Notes: generated by a model from the letters alone, not told the origin. Shown: positions 36,853 through 45,598, counted from the stretch's first letter. The stretch: DNA of 64,000 nt from Citrobacter gillenii (GCF_013337685.1 NZ_SUQN01000003.1:186001-250000); one strand, 5' to 3'. Translations and numbers: made by a program.

Positions 36853-36890
36853 GAAAAAAAAGCCCGCACTGTTTAGGTGCGGGCTTTTTT
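36853..36890 (-). terminator. Threonine operon attenuator
   Basis: A stem of 9 bp (AGCCCGCAC / GTGCGGGCT), loop of 7, is followed by a run of T on the minus strand, between thrL and thrA. Its upstream arm can alternatively pair with the end of thrL (GGTGCGGGCTGA), the usual antiterminator logic. Confidence 0.95.
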
Positions 36891-36908
36891 CTGTGTTTCC
36901 TGTACGCG

Positions 36909-36974
36909 TCAGCCCGCACCGTTACCTGTGGTAATGGTGATGGTTGTAGTAATGGTGGTGCCGATGCGTTTCAT
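36909..36974 (-). CDS. thrL: thr operon leader peptide ThrL
   Basis: A 21-residue peptide, MKRIGTTITTTITITTGNGA plus a final G, with eight threonine and four isoleucine codons. Ribosome stalling at these codons when charged tRNA(Thr) or tRNA(Ile) is scarce prevents the attenuator from forming. The ATG at 36974 lies about 50 bp downstream of the -10 box and the peptide ends next to the attenuator stem. E. coli has Ser at position 5; here it is Gly (GGC), outside the control run. Confidence 0.97.
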   Translation of the reverse strand: MKRIGTTITTTITITTGNGAG

Positions 36975-37022
36975 GATGTTGTGTGCTCTGTAATTATTAT
37001 CTGTCTGTGCTCTATTCTTTTA

Positions 37023-37051
37023 GGGTTAAAGTATCTCGTGACCTAAGTCAA
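37023..37051 (-). promoter_or_regulatory. thrLABC promoter
   Basis: On the minus strand, TTGACT (37051-37046) and TAACCC (37028-37023) are separated by 17 bp, preceding thrL as in E. coli. The sequence between the promoter and thrL is closely similar to the recalled E. coli leader. Confidence 0.88.
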
Positions 37052-37185
37052 TAAATTTCTAAATTGATCACGTTCCGAAACTTGTTCACGAGTCACTGCT
37101 TACCGTTTTACTTTCAACCAATACGGCGCGTCAGGCACGCTTGAAGTTAGAATAAAAAACCCACAAAGAATAGATTGGCAATATT

Positions 37186-37872
37186 TTATTTTGTGATATT
37201 TTTTTCAATATCATGTAAAAAACGGTGCAACATTGCCGTGTCTCGCTGTCCTAACAGGCCCATTCGTTGTTGCAACCAGTCCGTGAGTTTGATGTCATCG
37301 GCAACATCCAGCGTGGTCAATAAACGTAAAACACGCGTCCGTAATGCCTGGAGCTGAAGCTCATCCGTCACCTCAGCGGTTTTAGCGGGCTGTTGTATTA
37401 AACCGGCTAATTGATAGCAATACACCATCACCGCCTGCCCCAAATTCAGTGAAGGATAGTCAGCCACCATCGGTACGCCGGTCAACACGTCTGCCAGCGC
37501 CAGTTCTTCATTCGTCAGGCCAGAATCCTCACGGCCAAAAACCAGCGCAGCGTGATCCATCCACGCCGATTTTTCCTCCAGCAACGGAACCAATTCGACC
37601 GGAGTAGCGTAATAATGAAACTTTGCGCGACTGCGCGCCGTGGTAGCAACGGTAAAATCCACGTCGTGCAACGCCTCGGCTAACGTTGTAAAAACGTTAA
37701 TATTATCAATAATGTCACCCGAACCGTGGGCCACCCAGCGCGTGGCCGGTTCCAGGTGTGCCTGACTGTCAACGATCCGCAACTCGGTGAATCCCATGGT
37801 TTTCATCGCACGGGCTGCCGCACCAATATTTTCCGCTCTGGCAGGGGCCACCAGAATAATTGTTAAACGCAT
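37186..37872 (-). CDS. yjtD: SpoU-family RNA 2'-O-methyltransferase YjtD
   Basis: A 228-residue putative tRNA/rRNA methyltransferase of the SPOUT (TrmH/TrmJ) family that uses S-adenosylmethionine through a knotted fold. The N-terminal motif IILVAPARAENIGAAARAMKTMG (motif 1), the ALVFGREDSGLTNEEL segment (motif 2) and VPMVADYPSLNLGQAVMVYCY (motif 3) are all present. The start at 37872 gives the E. coli N-terminus (MRITIILVAP); the frame is open 15 codons more without homology. The RNA target is not established. It lies upstream of the thr promoter on the same strand. Confidence 0.94.
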   Translation of the reverse strand: MRLTIILVAPARAENIGAAARAMKTMGFTELRIVDSQAHLEPATRWVAHGSGDIIDNINVFTTLAEALHDVDFTVATTARSRAKFHYYATPVELVPLLEEKSAWMDHAALVFGREDSGLTNEELALADVLTGVPMVADYPSLNLGQAVMVYCYQLAGLIQQPAKTAEVTDELQLQALRTRVLRLLTTLDVADDIKLTDWLQQRMGLLGQRDTAMLHRFLHDIEKNITK

Positions 37873-37967
37873 TTTGCTACTCTTTTTGGTCAGTTTGCCG
37901 ATAATAATGTGATGCACATCAACATATTACGCAGCGCGAATTTACATATTTTTAACAGAGATCACTG

Positions 37968-37998
37968 AAAAAGCATTTTACATTAAGTAAAAAATGCT
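37968..37998 (-). terminator. Rho-independent terminator after yjjY
   Basis: On the minus strand AGCATTTTTTAC / GTAAAATGCT pairs with a two-base bulge and is followed by TTTTTC. It would end transcription from yjjY before yjtD. The AT-rich space on either side (37873-38271) shows no further gene. Confidence 0.7.
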
Positions 37999-38216
37999 AA
38001 ACTGTTTCGTACCTGTACTATTGCTTTTTATGTTAACAGAAGTTGCATATCCTTCTGTTTATTCATGATAATTTAATTTAAAATGGATCTCATTCGTAGG
38101 ATTCATTACATTTATTAGTTAGCACGTGCAACTAGTTGTATTATTGCAATTTTGTGATGAAAGCTAACATTTGGATACGATGATTTCATCAAACTGTTAA
38201 CGTGCTACAATTGAAC

Positions 38217-38230
38217 TTGATATATGTCAA
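38217..38230 (+). promoter_or_regulatory. FNR-like box upstream of arcA
   Basis: TTGATATATGTCAA matches the FNR consensus TTGAT-N4-ATCAA with one mismatch. It lies about 280 bp before arcA, consistent with the known anaerobic activation of E. coli arcA by FNR and with a long 5' leader on the arcA message. Confidence 0.75.
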
Positions 38231-38271
38231 CGAAGCGTAGTTTTATTGGGTGTCCGGTACGTCTTAGCCTG

Positions 38272-38412
38272 TTATGTTGCTGTTAAAATGGTTAGGATGA
38301 CAGCCGTTTTTGACACTGTCGGGTCCAGAGGGAAAGTGCCCACGACCAAGCTAATGATGTTGTTGACGTTGATGGAAAGTGCATCAAGAACGCAATTACG
38401 TACTTTAGTCAT
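38272..38412 (-). CDS. yjjY: Small protein YjjY
   Basis: A 46-residue open frame starting MTKVRNCVLDALSINVNN and ending LTILTAT. It matches recalled E. coli YjjY almost residue for residue; the one clear change is PLD for PQD near residue 28. There is no known function. It is encoded antisense to the arcA leader, in the E. coli position between arcA and yjtD, and is followed by a terminator-like hairpin at 37968-37998. The N-terminus VLDALSINVNNIISLVVGTF is moderately hydrophobic. Whether the conservation reflects a protein, or constraint on the overlapping arcA leader, is unclear. Confidence 0.75.
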   Translation of the reverse strand: MTKVRNCVLDALSINVNNIISLVVGTFPLDPTVSKTAVILTILTAT

Positions 38413-38507
38413 GTTACGCCGATCATGTTAATTTACGACATGCATCAGGCAGGTCAGGGACTTTTGTACTTCCTGTTTCGATTTAGTTGGCAATTTAGGT
38501 AGCAAAC

Positions 38508-39224
38508 ATGCAGACCCCGCACATTCTTATCGTTGAAGACGAGTTAGTAACACGTAACACGTTGAAAAGCATTTTCGAAGCGGAAGGCTATGATGTATTC
38601 GAGGCGACAGATGGCGCGGAAATGCATCAGATCCTCTCTGAATATGACATCAACCTTGTGATTATGGATATCAATCTGCCAGGTAAAAACGGTCTTCTGT
38701 TAGCGCGCGAACTCCGCGAACAAGCTAACGTTGCGCTGATGTTCCTGACGGGCCGCGATAACGAAGTCGATAAAATTCTCGGCCTCGAAATCGGCGCGGA
38801 TGATTACATCACCAAACCGTTTAACCCGCGTGAACTGACTATCCGTGCTCGTAACTTGCTGTCCCGTACCATGAACCTGGGCACGGTCAGCGAAGAACGT
38901 CGTAGCGTCGAAAGCTACAAGTTCAATGGTTGGGAACTGGACATCAACAGCCGTTCTCTGATCGGTCCTGACGGCGAGCAGTATAAACTGCCACGCAGCG
39001 AATTCCGTGCCATGCTTCACTTCTGTGAGAATCCGGGCAAGATCCAGTCTCGCGCAGAACTGCTGAAAAAAATGACCGGTCGCGAACTGAAGCCGCATGA
39101 CCGTACCGTTGACGTGACTATCCGTCGTATTCGTAAGCATTTCGAATCTACGCCGGATACGCCAGAAATCATCGCCACCATTCACGGTGAAGGCTATCGT
39201 TTCTGCGGCGACCTGCAGGATTAA
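38508..39224 (+). CDS. arcA: Response regulator ArcA
   Basis: A 238-residue OmpR-family response regulator that is phosphorylated by ArcB under oxygen limitation and represses aerobic metabolism genes. The receiver domain (1-120) has the phospho-acceptor D54 in VIMDINLPG and the conserved lysine in [10 protein letters not shown]. The C-terminal winged helix (about 135-235) includes [16 protein letters not shown]. Length equals E. coli ArcA. The message has a long leader with an FNR-like box, and a strong terminator follows. Confidence 0.99.
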   Translation: MQTPHILIVEDELVTRNTLKSIFEAEGYDVFEATDGAEMHQILSEYDINLVIMDINLPGKNGLLLARELREQANVALMFLTGRDNEVDKILGLEIGADDYITKPFNPRELTIRARNLLSRTMNLGTVSEERRSVESYKFNGWELDINSRSLIGPDGEQYKLPRSEFRAMLHFCENPGKIQSRAELLKKMTGRELKPHDRTVDVTIRRIRKHFESTPDTPEIIATIHGEGYRFCGDLQD

Positions 39225-39242
39225 TCTCATCCTTGCGGGAAC

Positions 39243-39270
39243 AAAAACGGCGCGTAAAGCGCCGTTTTTC
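39243..39270. terminator. Bidirectional terminator between arcA and creD
   Basis: The stem ACGGCGC / GCGCCGT with loop GTAAA is flanked by A and T runs. It serves arcA on the plus strand and the convergent creD on the minus strand. Confidence 0.93.
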
Positions 39271-39284
39271 ATTTTATCTCCACC

Positions 39285-40631
39285 CTACTTCCACAAACGA
39301 AATTCATCGTTTTCCACGGGTTGCGTCTCTTTTGCTTTGGGCCGAGCCAGTGCGTGCCAGTCAAGATGACGCGTCAGGAACATAATCCCGCACAGTGCCA
39401 ATAACAGCACGCCGGTTCCCAGTAGCAAAGAACTGTCCTGCGAACGCAGTAACACCCACATCACCCCGTCCAGTGCCAACAGCGCCAGGGTGAACAGAAT
39501 ACTGTTACGCCACCCTTGTAATACCGCCTGTAAATACACGCCGTTCATCAGGGCACCAATCAGGCTGGCAATAATCCACGCCGCGGTAAAACCAATATGT
39601 TCTGACAGTGCCAGCAACAGCAGATAAAACATCACCAGCGATAACCCTACCAACAGATACTGCATGGGGTGCAGGCGCAGGCTGGTCATACTCTCAAGCA
39701 CAAAGAAAGACATAAAAGTCAGCACGATCAGTAAGATGGCATACTTCGTTGCTCTGTCGGTCAGCTGATATTGATCGGCCGGTGTAGCTACCGCCACGCT
39801 AAACGCTGGCATTCCCTGCCAGCCAATTTTTTCCCCATCAAAACGATCACCGAGGTTATTGGCAAACCAGCTGCTTTGCCATTGGGCCGTAAACCCTGAT
39901 GCACTAACTTCACGCTTCGTGGGCAAAAAATCCCCCAGAAAATTGGGATGCGGCCAGTTACTGGTTAGGGTCATTTCGCTGTTACGTCCAATGGGGACAA
40001 CGGAAAAATCCCCGGTACCGTTCAGATTAAGCGACAGCGCCAGACTAAGGTTTTGCTTCGTCCATTCCGCATCCGGCAGCGGAATGTGGATCCCCTGCGC
40101 ACGCCCATCAAGCCCCGTTCCCGGCTCAACGGCCAGCGACGTCCCGTTAATCTGCGGCACTTTCACCACGCCAATCCCGCGTGCGTCGCCGACGCCAACC
40201 ACAATAAACGGTTTCCCTAACGTTATATTAGGGTGATGCAATTCACTCAGCCGTTCCGCATTGAACTCCGCGTTCAACGACACATCGTTATGCCAGACCT
40301 GGCCCTCATAAATGCCGACTTTACGTCCTTCAACATTTTGATTGCCCTCAACCATCAACGACTCCGGCAGCCAGAAATGGATATAGCTGCGCTTTTGCGA
40401 GACTTCTTTACCGTCTTCCAGCGAGGTATAAAGTTCGGTCACGGGGATAGCAATTAGCGGCCCAACTAACTTCTGCGGCCCACTGGTACTCTGCCGGATA
40501 GCATCTTCGACCTCATTACGGTAATCCGATCGCTCAACGATTATCTGCCTGACCATCGTCAGAGGAATTAACAGCAACAGCATGGCGCCACCTAAGGTGA
40601 CGATTTTCCAGAACAGGGGGGATTTCAACAT
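39285..40631 (-). CDS. creD: Inner-membrane protein CreD
   Basis: A 448-residue inner-membrane protein of the CreBC regulon whose expression changes colicin E2 tolerance and envelope properties. There is one N-terminal membrane segment, then a large periplasmic domain (about 35-290). A cluster of about five hydrophobic helices (about 300-430) follows. It is two residues shorter than E. coli CreD. A Cre tag lies 60 bp upstream at 40693-40708, in the end of creC, so it is controlled by CreB separately from creABC. The exact biochemical role is unknown. Confidence 0.95.
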   Translation of the reverse strand: MLKSPLFWKIVTLGGAMLLLLIPLTMVRQIIVERSDYRNEVEDAIRQSTSGPQKLVGPLIAIPVTELYTSLEDGKEVSQKRSYIHFWLPESLMVEGNQNVEGRKVGIYEGQVWHNDVSLNAEFNAERLSELHHPNITLGKPFIVVGVGDARGIGVVKVPQINGTSLAVEPGTGLDGRAQGIHIPLPDAEWTKQNLSLALSLNLNGTGDFSVVPIGRNSEMTLTSNWPHPNFLGDFLPTKREVSASGFTAQWQSSWFANNLGDRFDGEKIGWQGMPAFSVAVATPADQYQLTDRATKYAILLIVLTFMSFFVLESMTSLRLHPMQYLLVGLSLVMFYLLLLALSEHIGFTAAWIIASLIGALMNGVYLQAVLQGWRNSILFTLALLALDGVMWVLLRSQDSSLLLGTGVLLLALCGIMFLTRHLDWHALARPKAKETQPVENDEFRLWK

Positions 40632-40688
40632 AGCGTTCTCCTTTGCAATGACGACAAGGTAGAACGGCTATGTGCGCAGAATTTGAAG

Positions 40689-42113
40689 TTATGTGAAGTG
40701 ACGGTGAAGTGTGAACGACGCCTGTACTCCGCCTTCGGGGCGATTACTCAGTGTCACATCGCCGTCAAACAGACGGGCAACTTCGCTGACAAACGCCAGC
40801 CCCAGACCGCTGCTCTTGTGACCATTCTTGCGGGGCAGTGAATAAAATCGTTCAAAAATGCGCGGTAACGCAAAATCAGGGATCCCGCTGCCGCAGTCCG
40901 TCACCTGCAATGAGACCTTTTCTCCTTGCTGCTGCGCACTCAGGACAATGGTCCCCTGTTCAGGGGTAAAGTCGATGGCGTTATCCAGCAGATTACCCAT
41001 GGCCTGCTCCAGCAGCGCAGGTTCAGCCGCAACCACCCATGATGAGGGCACAATGTTGAGCGTGATATGTTTAGCAGCCAACTGGACGCTACGCGACTCG
41101 CGCAACTGAGCAAACAGTACATCAACCGCAACGGGCGTAAACGCAACATCCTGCCGGTTTTCCAGCCGCGCCTGGCGCAACAGGGTTTCGACCAGTGCCT
41201 GCATACGCGCATTTTGCGTCAGAATATTTTCGGTAAAACGTGCCACCACGTCAGGTGGCGGCCCTTCACGTAAAATCTCCGCCGCGCCACGAATAGCCGC
41301 CAGCGGGCTTTTCAGTTCATGGGTTAAGGCATACACATACTGCTCAATGTAATTCTTACCCTCCAGCTTCAGGCGCATACTTTCCAGCGCCTGCGCCAGT
41401 TTTCGCAATTCACTGCTGCCTAAATCCGGTAACGCGACGGGCCGATTCTCGGTCACCGAGTCAGCATAGCGCGCCAGCCGGGCAATAGAGCGGTTGATCC
41501 ACCATACCATTCCCACGCCAATCACTAATGCGATCCCCAGCAACACCGCGCTCGCCCACAGCATCCGCCGCTCGCTGCGTTTAATTACCGGTGCCATTGC
41601 CGCATTGGGCTTCCCGACGCTAAGCACCCCAATAATGCGCTCACCGTCGATAATCGGTGCCGCAACGTACATCACCGAGCTTTCCGGGTCAGCCGGATTT
41701 TGCAGCGTACTGCGCGCACCATATTGCCCGCGCAGCGTTAACCACACGTCGTTCCAGCGGGAATAATCTTCCCCTACTGCTTTATTGGCGGAATCAAACA
41801 ACACCTTGCCCTGAGCATCAGTCATGTAGACGTGATACTCATTGCGCACTTTGTTAATGCCGCTGATGTTGGCACGAAAAGGGCGGTTATGCAGTTGCGA
41901 GAAGGCCTGCGCCAACTTACCGTTGGCAGCAGAGCCAGAGAGTACGTCGTCGCGTGCCAGCGCCGCTAACAGCGTGGCGGTGTCAATCAGCGTGCCTTCG
42001 GTGGCCCGGCGTACGCCAGGTTTAATCTCCTGCACAAAAATAGACAGAACAAACCAGGCGGCAACGGCGACAATCAAAAAGTAGCCCAGCAGCAGTCGCA
42101 TGCCAATGCGCAT
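40689..42113 (-). CDS. creC: Sensor histidine kinase CreC
   Basis: A 474-residue membrane histidine kinase that responds to carbon source and growth conditions and phosphorylates CreB. It has an N-terminal membrane helix, a periplasmic sensor region of about 150 residues and a second helix near 185-208 (LLGIALVIGVGMVWW). The HisKA box with the phosphorylated histidine is THELKSPLAAIRGAAEIL (about 265-282). The ATPase N box is NLLDNAIDF and the G box GHKSSGLGLAFV. The start codon shares one base with the creB stop. Its last codons carry the creD Cre tag. Confidence 0.97.
   Translation of the reverse strand: MRIGMRLLLGYFLIVAVAAWFVLSIFVQEIKPGVRRATEGTLIDTATLLAALARDDVLSGSAANGKLAQAFSQLHNRPFRANISGINKVRNEYHVYMTDAQGKVLFDSANKAVGEDYSRWNDVWLTLRGQYGARSTLQNPADPESSVMYVAAPIIDGERIIGVLSVGKPNAAMAPVIKRSERRMLWASAVLLGIALVIGVGMVWWINRSIARLARYADSVTENRPVALPDLGSSELRKLAQALESMRLKLEGKNYIEQYVYALTHELKSPLAAIRGAAEILREGPPPDVVARFTENILTQNARMQALVETLLRQARLENRQDVAFTPVAVDVLFAQLRESRSVQLAAKHITLNIVPSSWVVAAEPALLEQAMGNLLDNAIDFTPEQGTIVLSAQQQGEKVSLQVTDCGSGIPDFALPRIFERFYSLPRKNGHKSSGLGLAFVSEVARLFDGDVTLSNRPEGGVQASFTLHRHFT
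40693..40708 (-). promoter_or_regulatory. Cre tag (CreB binding site) for creD
   Basis: TTCAC-CGTCAC-TTCAC on the minus strand is a perfect direct repeat with the 6-bp spacing of the published CreB tag. It encodes the C-terminal residues of CreC while standing just upstream of creD. Confidence 0.9.
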
Positions 42114-42802
42114 CAGGCGTTCCTCAGGCTGTATCCCATCCCGCGATGCGTGTTAATCGGCGAGAGATCCGGATTAATAGCCCGCAGTTTGGCGCGCAGT
42201 GTTTTGATGTGCGTGTCCACCGTTCTGTCGTAGGTATCCTGCGCATCGGCCCAAACTAAATCCATCAGTTGCTGGCGCGAGTAGATACGCCCCGGCGACA
42301 TCAGCAAGGTTTTCAGCAACAGGAACTCATAGCGCGTCAGGTTTAACGGACAGCCAAACCACGCAATCTGCGCGGCGGGTTCATTGAGTTCAAAATTGCC
42401 AAAACGCGCTGCCGATGGCGGTGCTGCAAATTTCCTCACCCGCCGCAGCAGCGTGCGCACCCGGGCGCACACCTCGCGCGGCGAGAAGGGTTTGGCGACG
42501 TAATCATCCGCGCCAATCTCCAGACCTAACAGGCGGTCCACTTCATCGCTGCGGGCGGTCAGAAAAAGAACCGGCAGCGCCGGGTGGCGCTCCAGCAGAC
42601 GTCGGCACAGTTCAAAACCGCTGATATCAGGCAGTCCGACGTCGAGGATTATCGCATCCGGGCATCGCTGACGCGCGCTTTCCAGCACCGGCAGTCCACG
42701 CTCAAACGCTTCCACGCTAAAACCTTCCTGTTGCAGCATGTAGATAAGCGTATCCGCGATACCCTGCTCATCCTCAACCAACCAGATCAACGCCTGTTGC
42801 AT
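42113..42802 (-). CDS. creB: Response regulator CreB
   Basis: A 229-residue OmpR-family response regulator paired with CreC. The receiver domain has the phospho-acceptor aspartate in AIILDVGLPDISG (about residue 54) and the conserved lysine in VAKPFSPREV. The winged-helix domain is at about 130-225, including DRTVDTHIKTLRAKLRAI. It activates genes with TTCAC direct repeats, including creD. It lies 12 bp after creA and overlaps creC by one base. Confidence 0.97.
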   Translation of the reverse strand: MQQALIWLVEDEQGIADTLIYMLQQEGFSVEAFERGLPVLESARQRCPDAIILDVGLPDISGFELCRRLLERHPALPVLFLTARSDEVDRLLGLEIGADDYVAKPFSPREVCARVRTLLRRVRKFAAPPSAARFGNFELNEPAAQIAWFGCPLNLTRYEFLLLKTLLMSPGRIYSRQQLMDLVWADAQDTYDRTVDTHIKTLRAKLRAINPDLSPINTHRGMGYSLRNA

Positions 42803-42814
42803 TTTGCTTCCTTG

Positions 42815-43288
42815 TTACTGCCGCCACGGCATGATGGGCACCGCGCTGATGGCATTTTTCGGCGAACCGTCGACAACCTTGTCGGAATAGGCCAGATACG
42901 CCAGCGTGTTGCGTTTTTCATCATAAAAACGCACCACCTGTAATGATTTAAACACCAGCGACGTCCGTTTCTTAAAGACGACTTCGCCCTGCGCTTTACC
43001 GTTCTTGATTCTGTCGCTTAGCTCAACCGGCCCCACTTGCTGGCAGGAAATGGCGGCATCGGAGGTATCTTCAGCCAGCCCTAACCCGCCCTTAATGCCA
43101 CCGGTTTTTGCGCGGCTAACATAGCAGGTCACATTGGTTACATCGGGATCGTCAAACGCTTCGACGACGATTTTATGATCCGGTCCAAACATTTTAAATA
43201 CCGTATCGACAGAACCAATCTGCTCCGCATGGGCCACCTGCGCCAACAACAGCAAAATTGAGGAAATGACTAAGCTCTTATATTTCAT
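42815..43288 (-). CDS. creA: Periplasmic protein CreA
   Basis: A 157-residue precursor with a signal peptide ending LLLAQVAHA before [10 protein letters not shown]. The mature domain is the CreA/DUF family, with [15 protein letters not shown] and the conserved end MPWRQ. Two cysteines (VTCYV, ISCQQV) may form a disulfide. Its biochemical function is unknown, despite being the first gene of creABC. I start at ATG 43288, because the signal peptide begins there and length matches E. coli; the open frame runs to 43321. The ribosome site is weak. Confidence 0.95.
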   Translation of the reverse strand: MKYKSLVISSILLLLAQVAHAEQIGSVDTVFKMFGPDHKIVVEAFDDPDVTNVTCYVSRAKTGGIKGGLGLAEDTSDAAISCQQVGPVELSDRIKNGKAQGEVVFKKRTSLVFKSLQVVRFYDEKRNTLAYLAYSDKVVDGSPKNAISAVPIMPWRQ

Positions 43289-43455
43289 ATTGTTACCATT
43301 TTTAAAAGTTGCCCTGAGCAATTATTCAACATTCTAAAATAAAATGTATACAGATCACAGGATTACAATAATCACGCTTTCGTATGTCCGAAAACAGCAT
43401 TTATGAGCAAAAAAAACACTGAATGCTAAAACAGCAAAAAATGCTATTATCCTCT

Positions 43456-43471
43456 TACCTGACGTCAGGTA
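43456..43471. promoter_or_regulatory. 16-bp perfect palindrome at the rob promoter
   Basis: TACCTGACGTCAGGTA lies 29-44 bp before the rob start codon and 7 bp after a TATTAT that could be the rob -10 box (43444-43449). Its place near the expected transcription start is that of an operator for a dimeric repressor. I do not recognise the factor. Confidence 0.6.
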
Positions 43472-43499
43472 CTCGCTGTTGAAAGGATGAGGATATTTT

Positions 43500-44369
43500 A
43501 TGGATCAGGCTGGCATTATTCGCGACCTATTAATCTGGCTGGAAGGTCATCTGGATCAGCCTCTGTCGCTTGACAATGTGGCGGCAAAAGCAGGCTATTC
43601 CAAGTGGCATCTGCAGAGAATGTTTAAGGACGTGACGGGCCACGCTATTGGTGCCTACATCCGCGCCCGTCGTTTATCGAAGTCCGCTGTGGCGCTACGC
43701 CTGACTGCGCGTCCGATTCTGGATATTGCCCTGCAATACCGTTTTGACTCTCAACAGACGTTTACCCGTGCGTTCAAAAAACAATTCGCTCAGACGCCTG
43801 CACTGTACCGCCGCTCGCCGGAATGGAGCGCTTTTGGTATTCGCCCACCGATGCGACTCGGGGAATTTGCGATGCCAGCGCATCAGTTCGTGACGCTGGA
43901 AGACACGCAGTTGCTCGGCACCACGCAAAGCTACTCTTGCTCGCTGGAACAGATTTCCGACTTCCGTCATGAAATGCGTATTCAGTTCTGGCGCGACTTC
44001 CTGAGCCAGGCTCCTGCCATTCCGCCGGTGCTGTACGGACTCAACGAAACGCGTCCGAGTTTTGAAAAAGATGACGAGCAGGAAGTCTTCTATACCACCG
44101 CACTCACACCGGAACAGGCCAGCGGCTATGTACCGTCCGCGCAGCCAATCCTGTTGCAGGGCGGCGAATATGTCATGTTTACCTATGAAGGCCTGGGAAC
44201 GGGCGTGCAGGAATTTATTCTGACAGTGTATGGCACCTGTATGCCAATGCTGAACCTGACTCGTCGTAAAGGTCAGGATATAGAGCGATACTACCCGGCA
44301 GAAGATGCCAAAGCAGGCGATCGCCCTATTAACCTACGCTGCGAATTCCTGATTCCTATTCGCCGTTAA
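43500..44369 (+). CDS. rob: Right-origin-binding AraC-family regulator Rob
   Basis: A 289-residue AraC/XylS-family activator of the mar-sox-rob regulon, giving antibiotic, organic-solvent and superoxide resistance; it also binds the right side of oriC. Two helix-turn-helix motifs lie in the N-terminal 110 residues (LDNVAAKAGYSKWHLQRMFK and ILDIALQYRFDSQQTFTRAFKK). The C-terminal GyrI-like effector domain spans about 120-289. Unlike most AraC proteins, the DNA-binding part comes first, which is typical of Rob. GAAAGGATGAGGATATTTT precedes the ATG. Its stop overlaps the gpmB stop in GTTAAC. Confidence 0.98.
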   Translation: MDQAGIIRDLLIWLEGHLDQPLSLDNVAAKAGYSKWHLQRMFKDVTGHAIGAYIRARRLSKSAVALRLTARPILDIALQYRFDSQQTFTRAFKKQFAQTPALYRRSPEWSAFGIRPPMRLGEFAMPAHQFVTLEDTQLLGTTQSYSCSLEQISDFRHEMRIQFWRDFLSQAPAIPPVLYGLNETRPSFEKDDEQEVFYTTALTPEQASGYVPSAQPILLQGGEYVMFTYEGLGTGVQEFILTVYGTCMPMLNLTRRKGQDIERYYPAEDAKAGDRPINLRCEFLIPIRR

Positions 44370-45013
44370 CGCTGTAGCTCATCCAACGCAGGGGCGTCCA
44401 GATGCGAGATGTCCCCTGCCGTTTCGACCACCCAACCCGGCGCAAGCCATAAACTTTCCTGATAATCGACGCGGGAAATCGAGCAGTTGCGCAGACGCAG
44501 CCGACGCTCAGCCCAGGCGGGCAGTCCCAGAATCGTACTCACCAGGCAACCCAGCGCAATACCGTGGCTTACCAGCAATGGGCGGCTCCCTTGCGGCAGT
44601 TCCAGACAAGATGCCAGCGCGGCGTTAACACGATCGGCCAGTTCCTGCATGGATTCCCCATCCGGAATACGACCATCAACCGTGCCGTTGACTAACTGGC
44701 GACGCCAGCCCTCTTCCTCTGGCGTCAGAGAGTCGATGTGGCGCTTTTCCAGCACCCCCATATTCAGCTCGCGCAGGCGGGCGTCGAAGGTGATATCACA
44801 GCCACACGCCTGGGCGATGATTTCTGCGGTGCGTCGTGTACGACCTAAATCGCTACTGATGACGTGAGTAATGCCAAGCGAGCGGGCGCGTTCGCCAACC
44901 TGCATAGCTTGCTGTTCACCTTTAGCGGTCAGCGGGCTGTCTGACTGGCCTTGAATACGTCGCTCGGCGTTCCACTGCGTTTCACCGTGGCGAACAAGGT
45001 ATACCTGTAACAT
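44366..45013 (-). CDS. gpmB: Histidine-phosphatase family protein GpmB
   Basis: A 215-residue member of the phosphoglycerate-mutase/histidine phosphatase superfamily. The phospho-histidine motif is LVRHGETQWN (residues 6-15), the conserved arginine is in SDLGRTRRTAEII, and the second histidine is in LLVSHGIALG. Named as a phosphoglycerate mutase, but the E. coli protein is more likely a phosphatase of uncertain substrate. It is divergent from yjjX and convergent with rob, sharing four bases at the stop codons. Confidence 0.95.
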   Translation of the reverse strand: MLQVYLVRHGETQWNAERRIQGQSDSPLTAKGEQQAMQVGERARSLGITHVISSDLGRTRRTAEIIAQACGCDITFDARLRELNMGVLEKRHIDSLTPEEEGWRRQLVNGTVDGRIPDGESMQELADRVNAALASCLELPQGSRPLLVSHGIALGCLVSTILGLPAWAERRLRLRNCSISRVDYQESLWLAPGWVVETAGDISHLDAPALDELQR

Positions 45014-45065
45014 GCGTTTTTTCCGTTATACTGCGATGCGATGAATTTTCAAACTGAGCTTAATT

Positions 45066-45581
45066 ATGCACAAGGTTATCTCTGCGACCACCAATCCTGC
45101 CAAAATTCAGGCAATTCTTCGGGCATTTGAAGAGATTTTCGGTGAAGGATCCTGCCATATTGAACCCGTCGCCGTCGAGAGCGGTGTGCCGGAACAACCT
45201 TTTGGAAGTCAGGAAACGCGCACTGGCGCACGAAATCGCATAGATAACGCACGCCGCCTGCATCCGCAGGCCGATTTCTGGGTGGCCATTGAAGCCGGCA
45301 TTGACGATGACGCGACCTTCAGCTGGGTGGTGATTGATAATGGCGTTCAGCGCGGTGAAGCGCGTTCCGCTACGCTACCGCTGCCGGCGGTGATTCTCGA
45401 CAGAGTCCGTCAGGGAGAAGCGCTCGGTCCGGTGATGTCACAGTACACTGGCATTGACGAGATAGGCCGTAAAGAAGGGGCGATTGGCGTGTTTACCGCC
45501 GGGAAGTTAACCCGTGCCAGCGTCTATCACCAGGCGGTGATCCTGGCGCTCAGCCCGTTCCATAACGCGGTGTATCGGTAA
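45066..45581 (+). CDS. yjjX: Inosine/xanthosine triphosphatase YjjX
   Basis: A 171-residue NTPase of the NTPase/HAM1-like fold that removes ITP and XTP from the nucleotide pool, with broader house-cleaning proposed under oxidative stress. The N-terminal [12 protein letters not shown], the catalytic segment [11 protein letters not shown] (about residues 72-82) and [17 protein letters not shown] are conserved. It stops directly after HNAVYR, where K-12 YjjX runs on a few residues in my recollection. It lies 52 bp from the divergent gpmB. Confidence 0.93.
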   Translation: MHKVISATTNPAKIQAILRAFEEIFGEGSCHIEPVAVESGVPEQPFGSQETRTGARNRIDNARRLHPQADFWVAIEAGIDDDATFSWVVIDNGVQRGEARSATLPLPAVILDRVRQGEALGPVMSQYTGIDEIGRKEGAIGVFTAGKLTRASVYHQAVILALSPFHNAVYR

Positions 45582-45598
45582 TTATTTGCGCTACGTTA

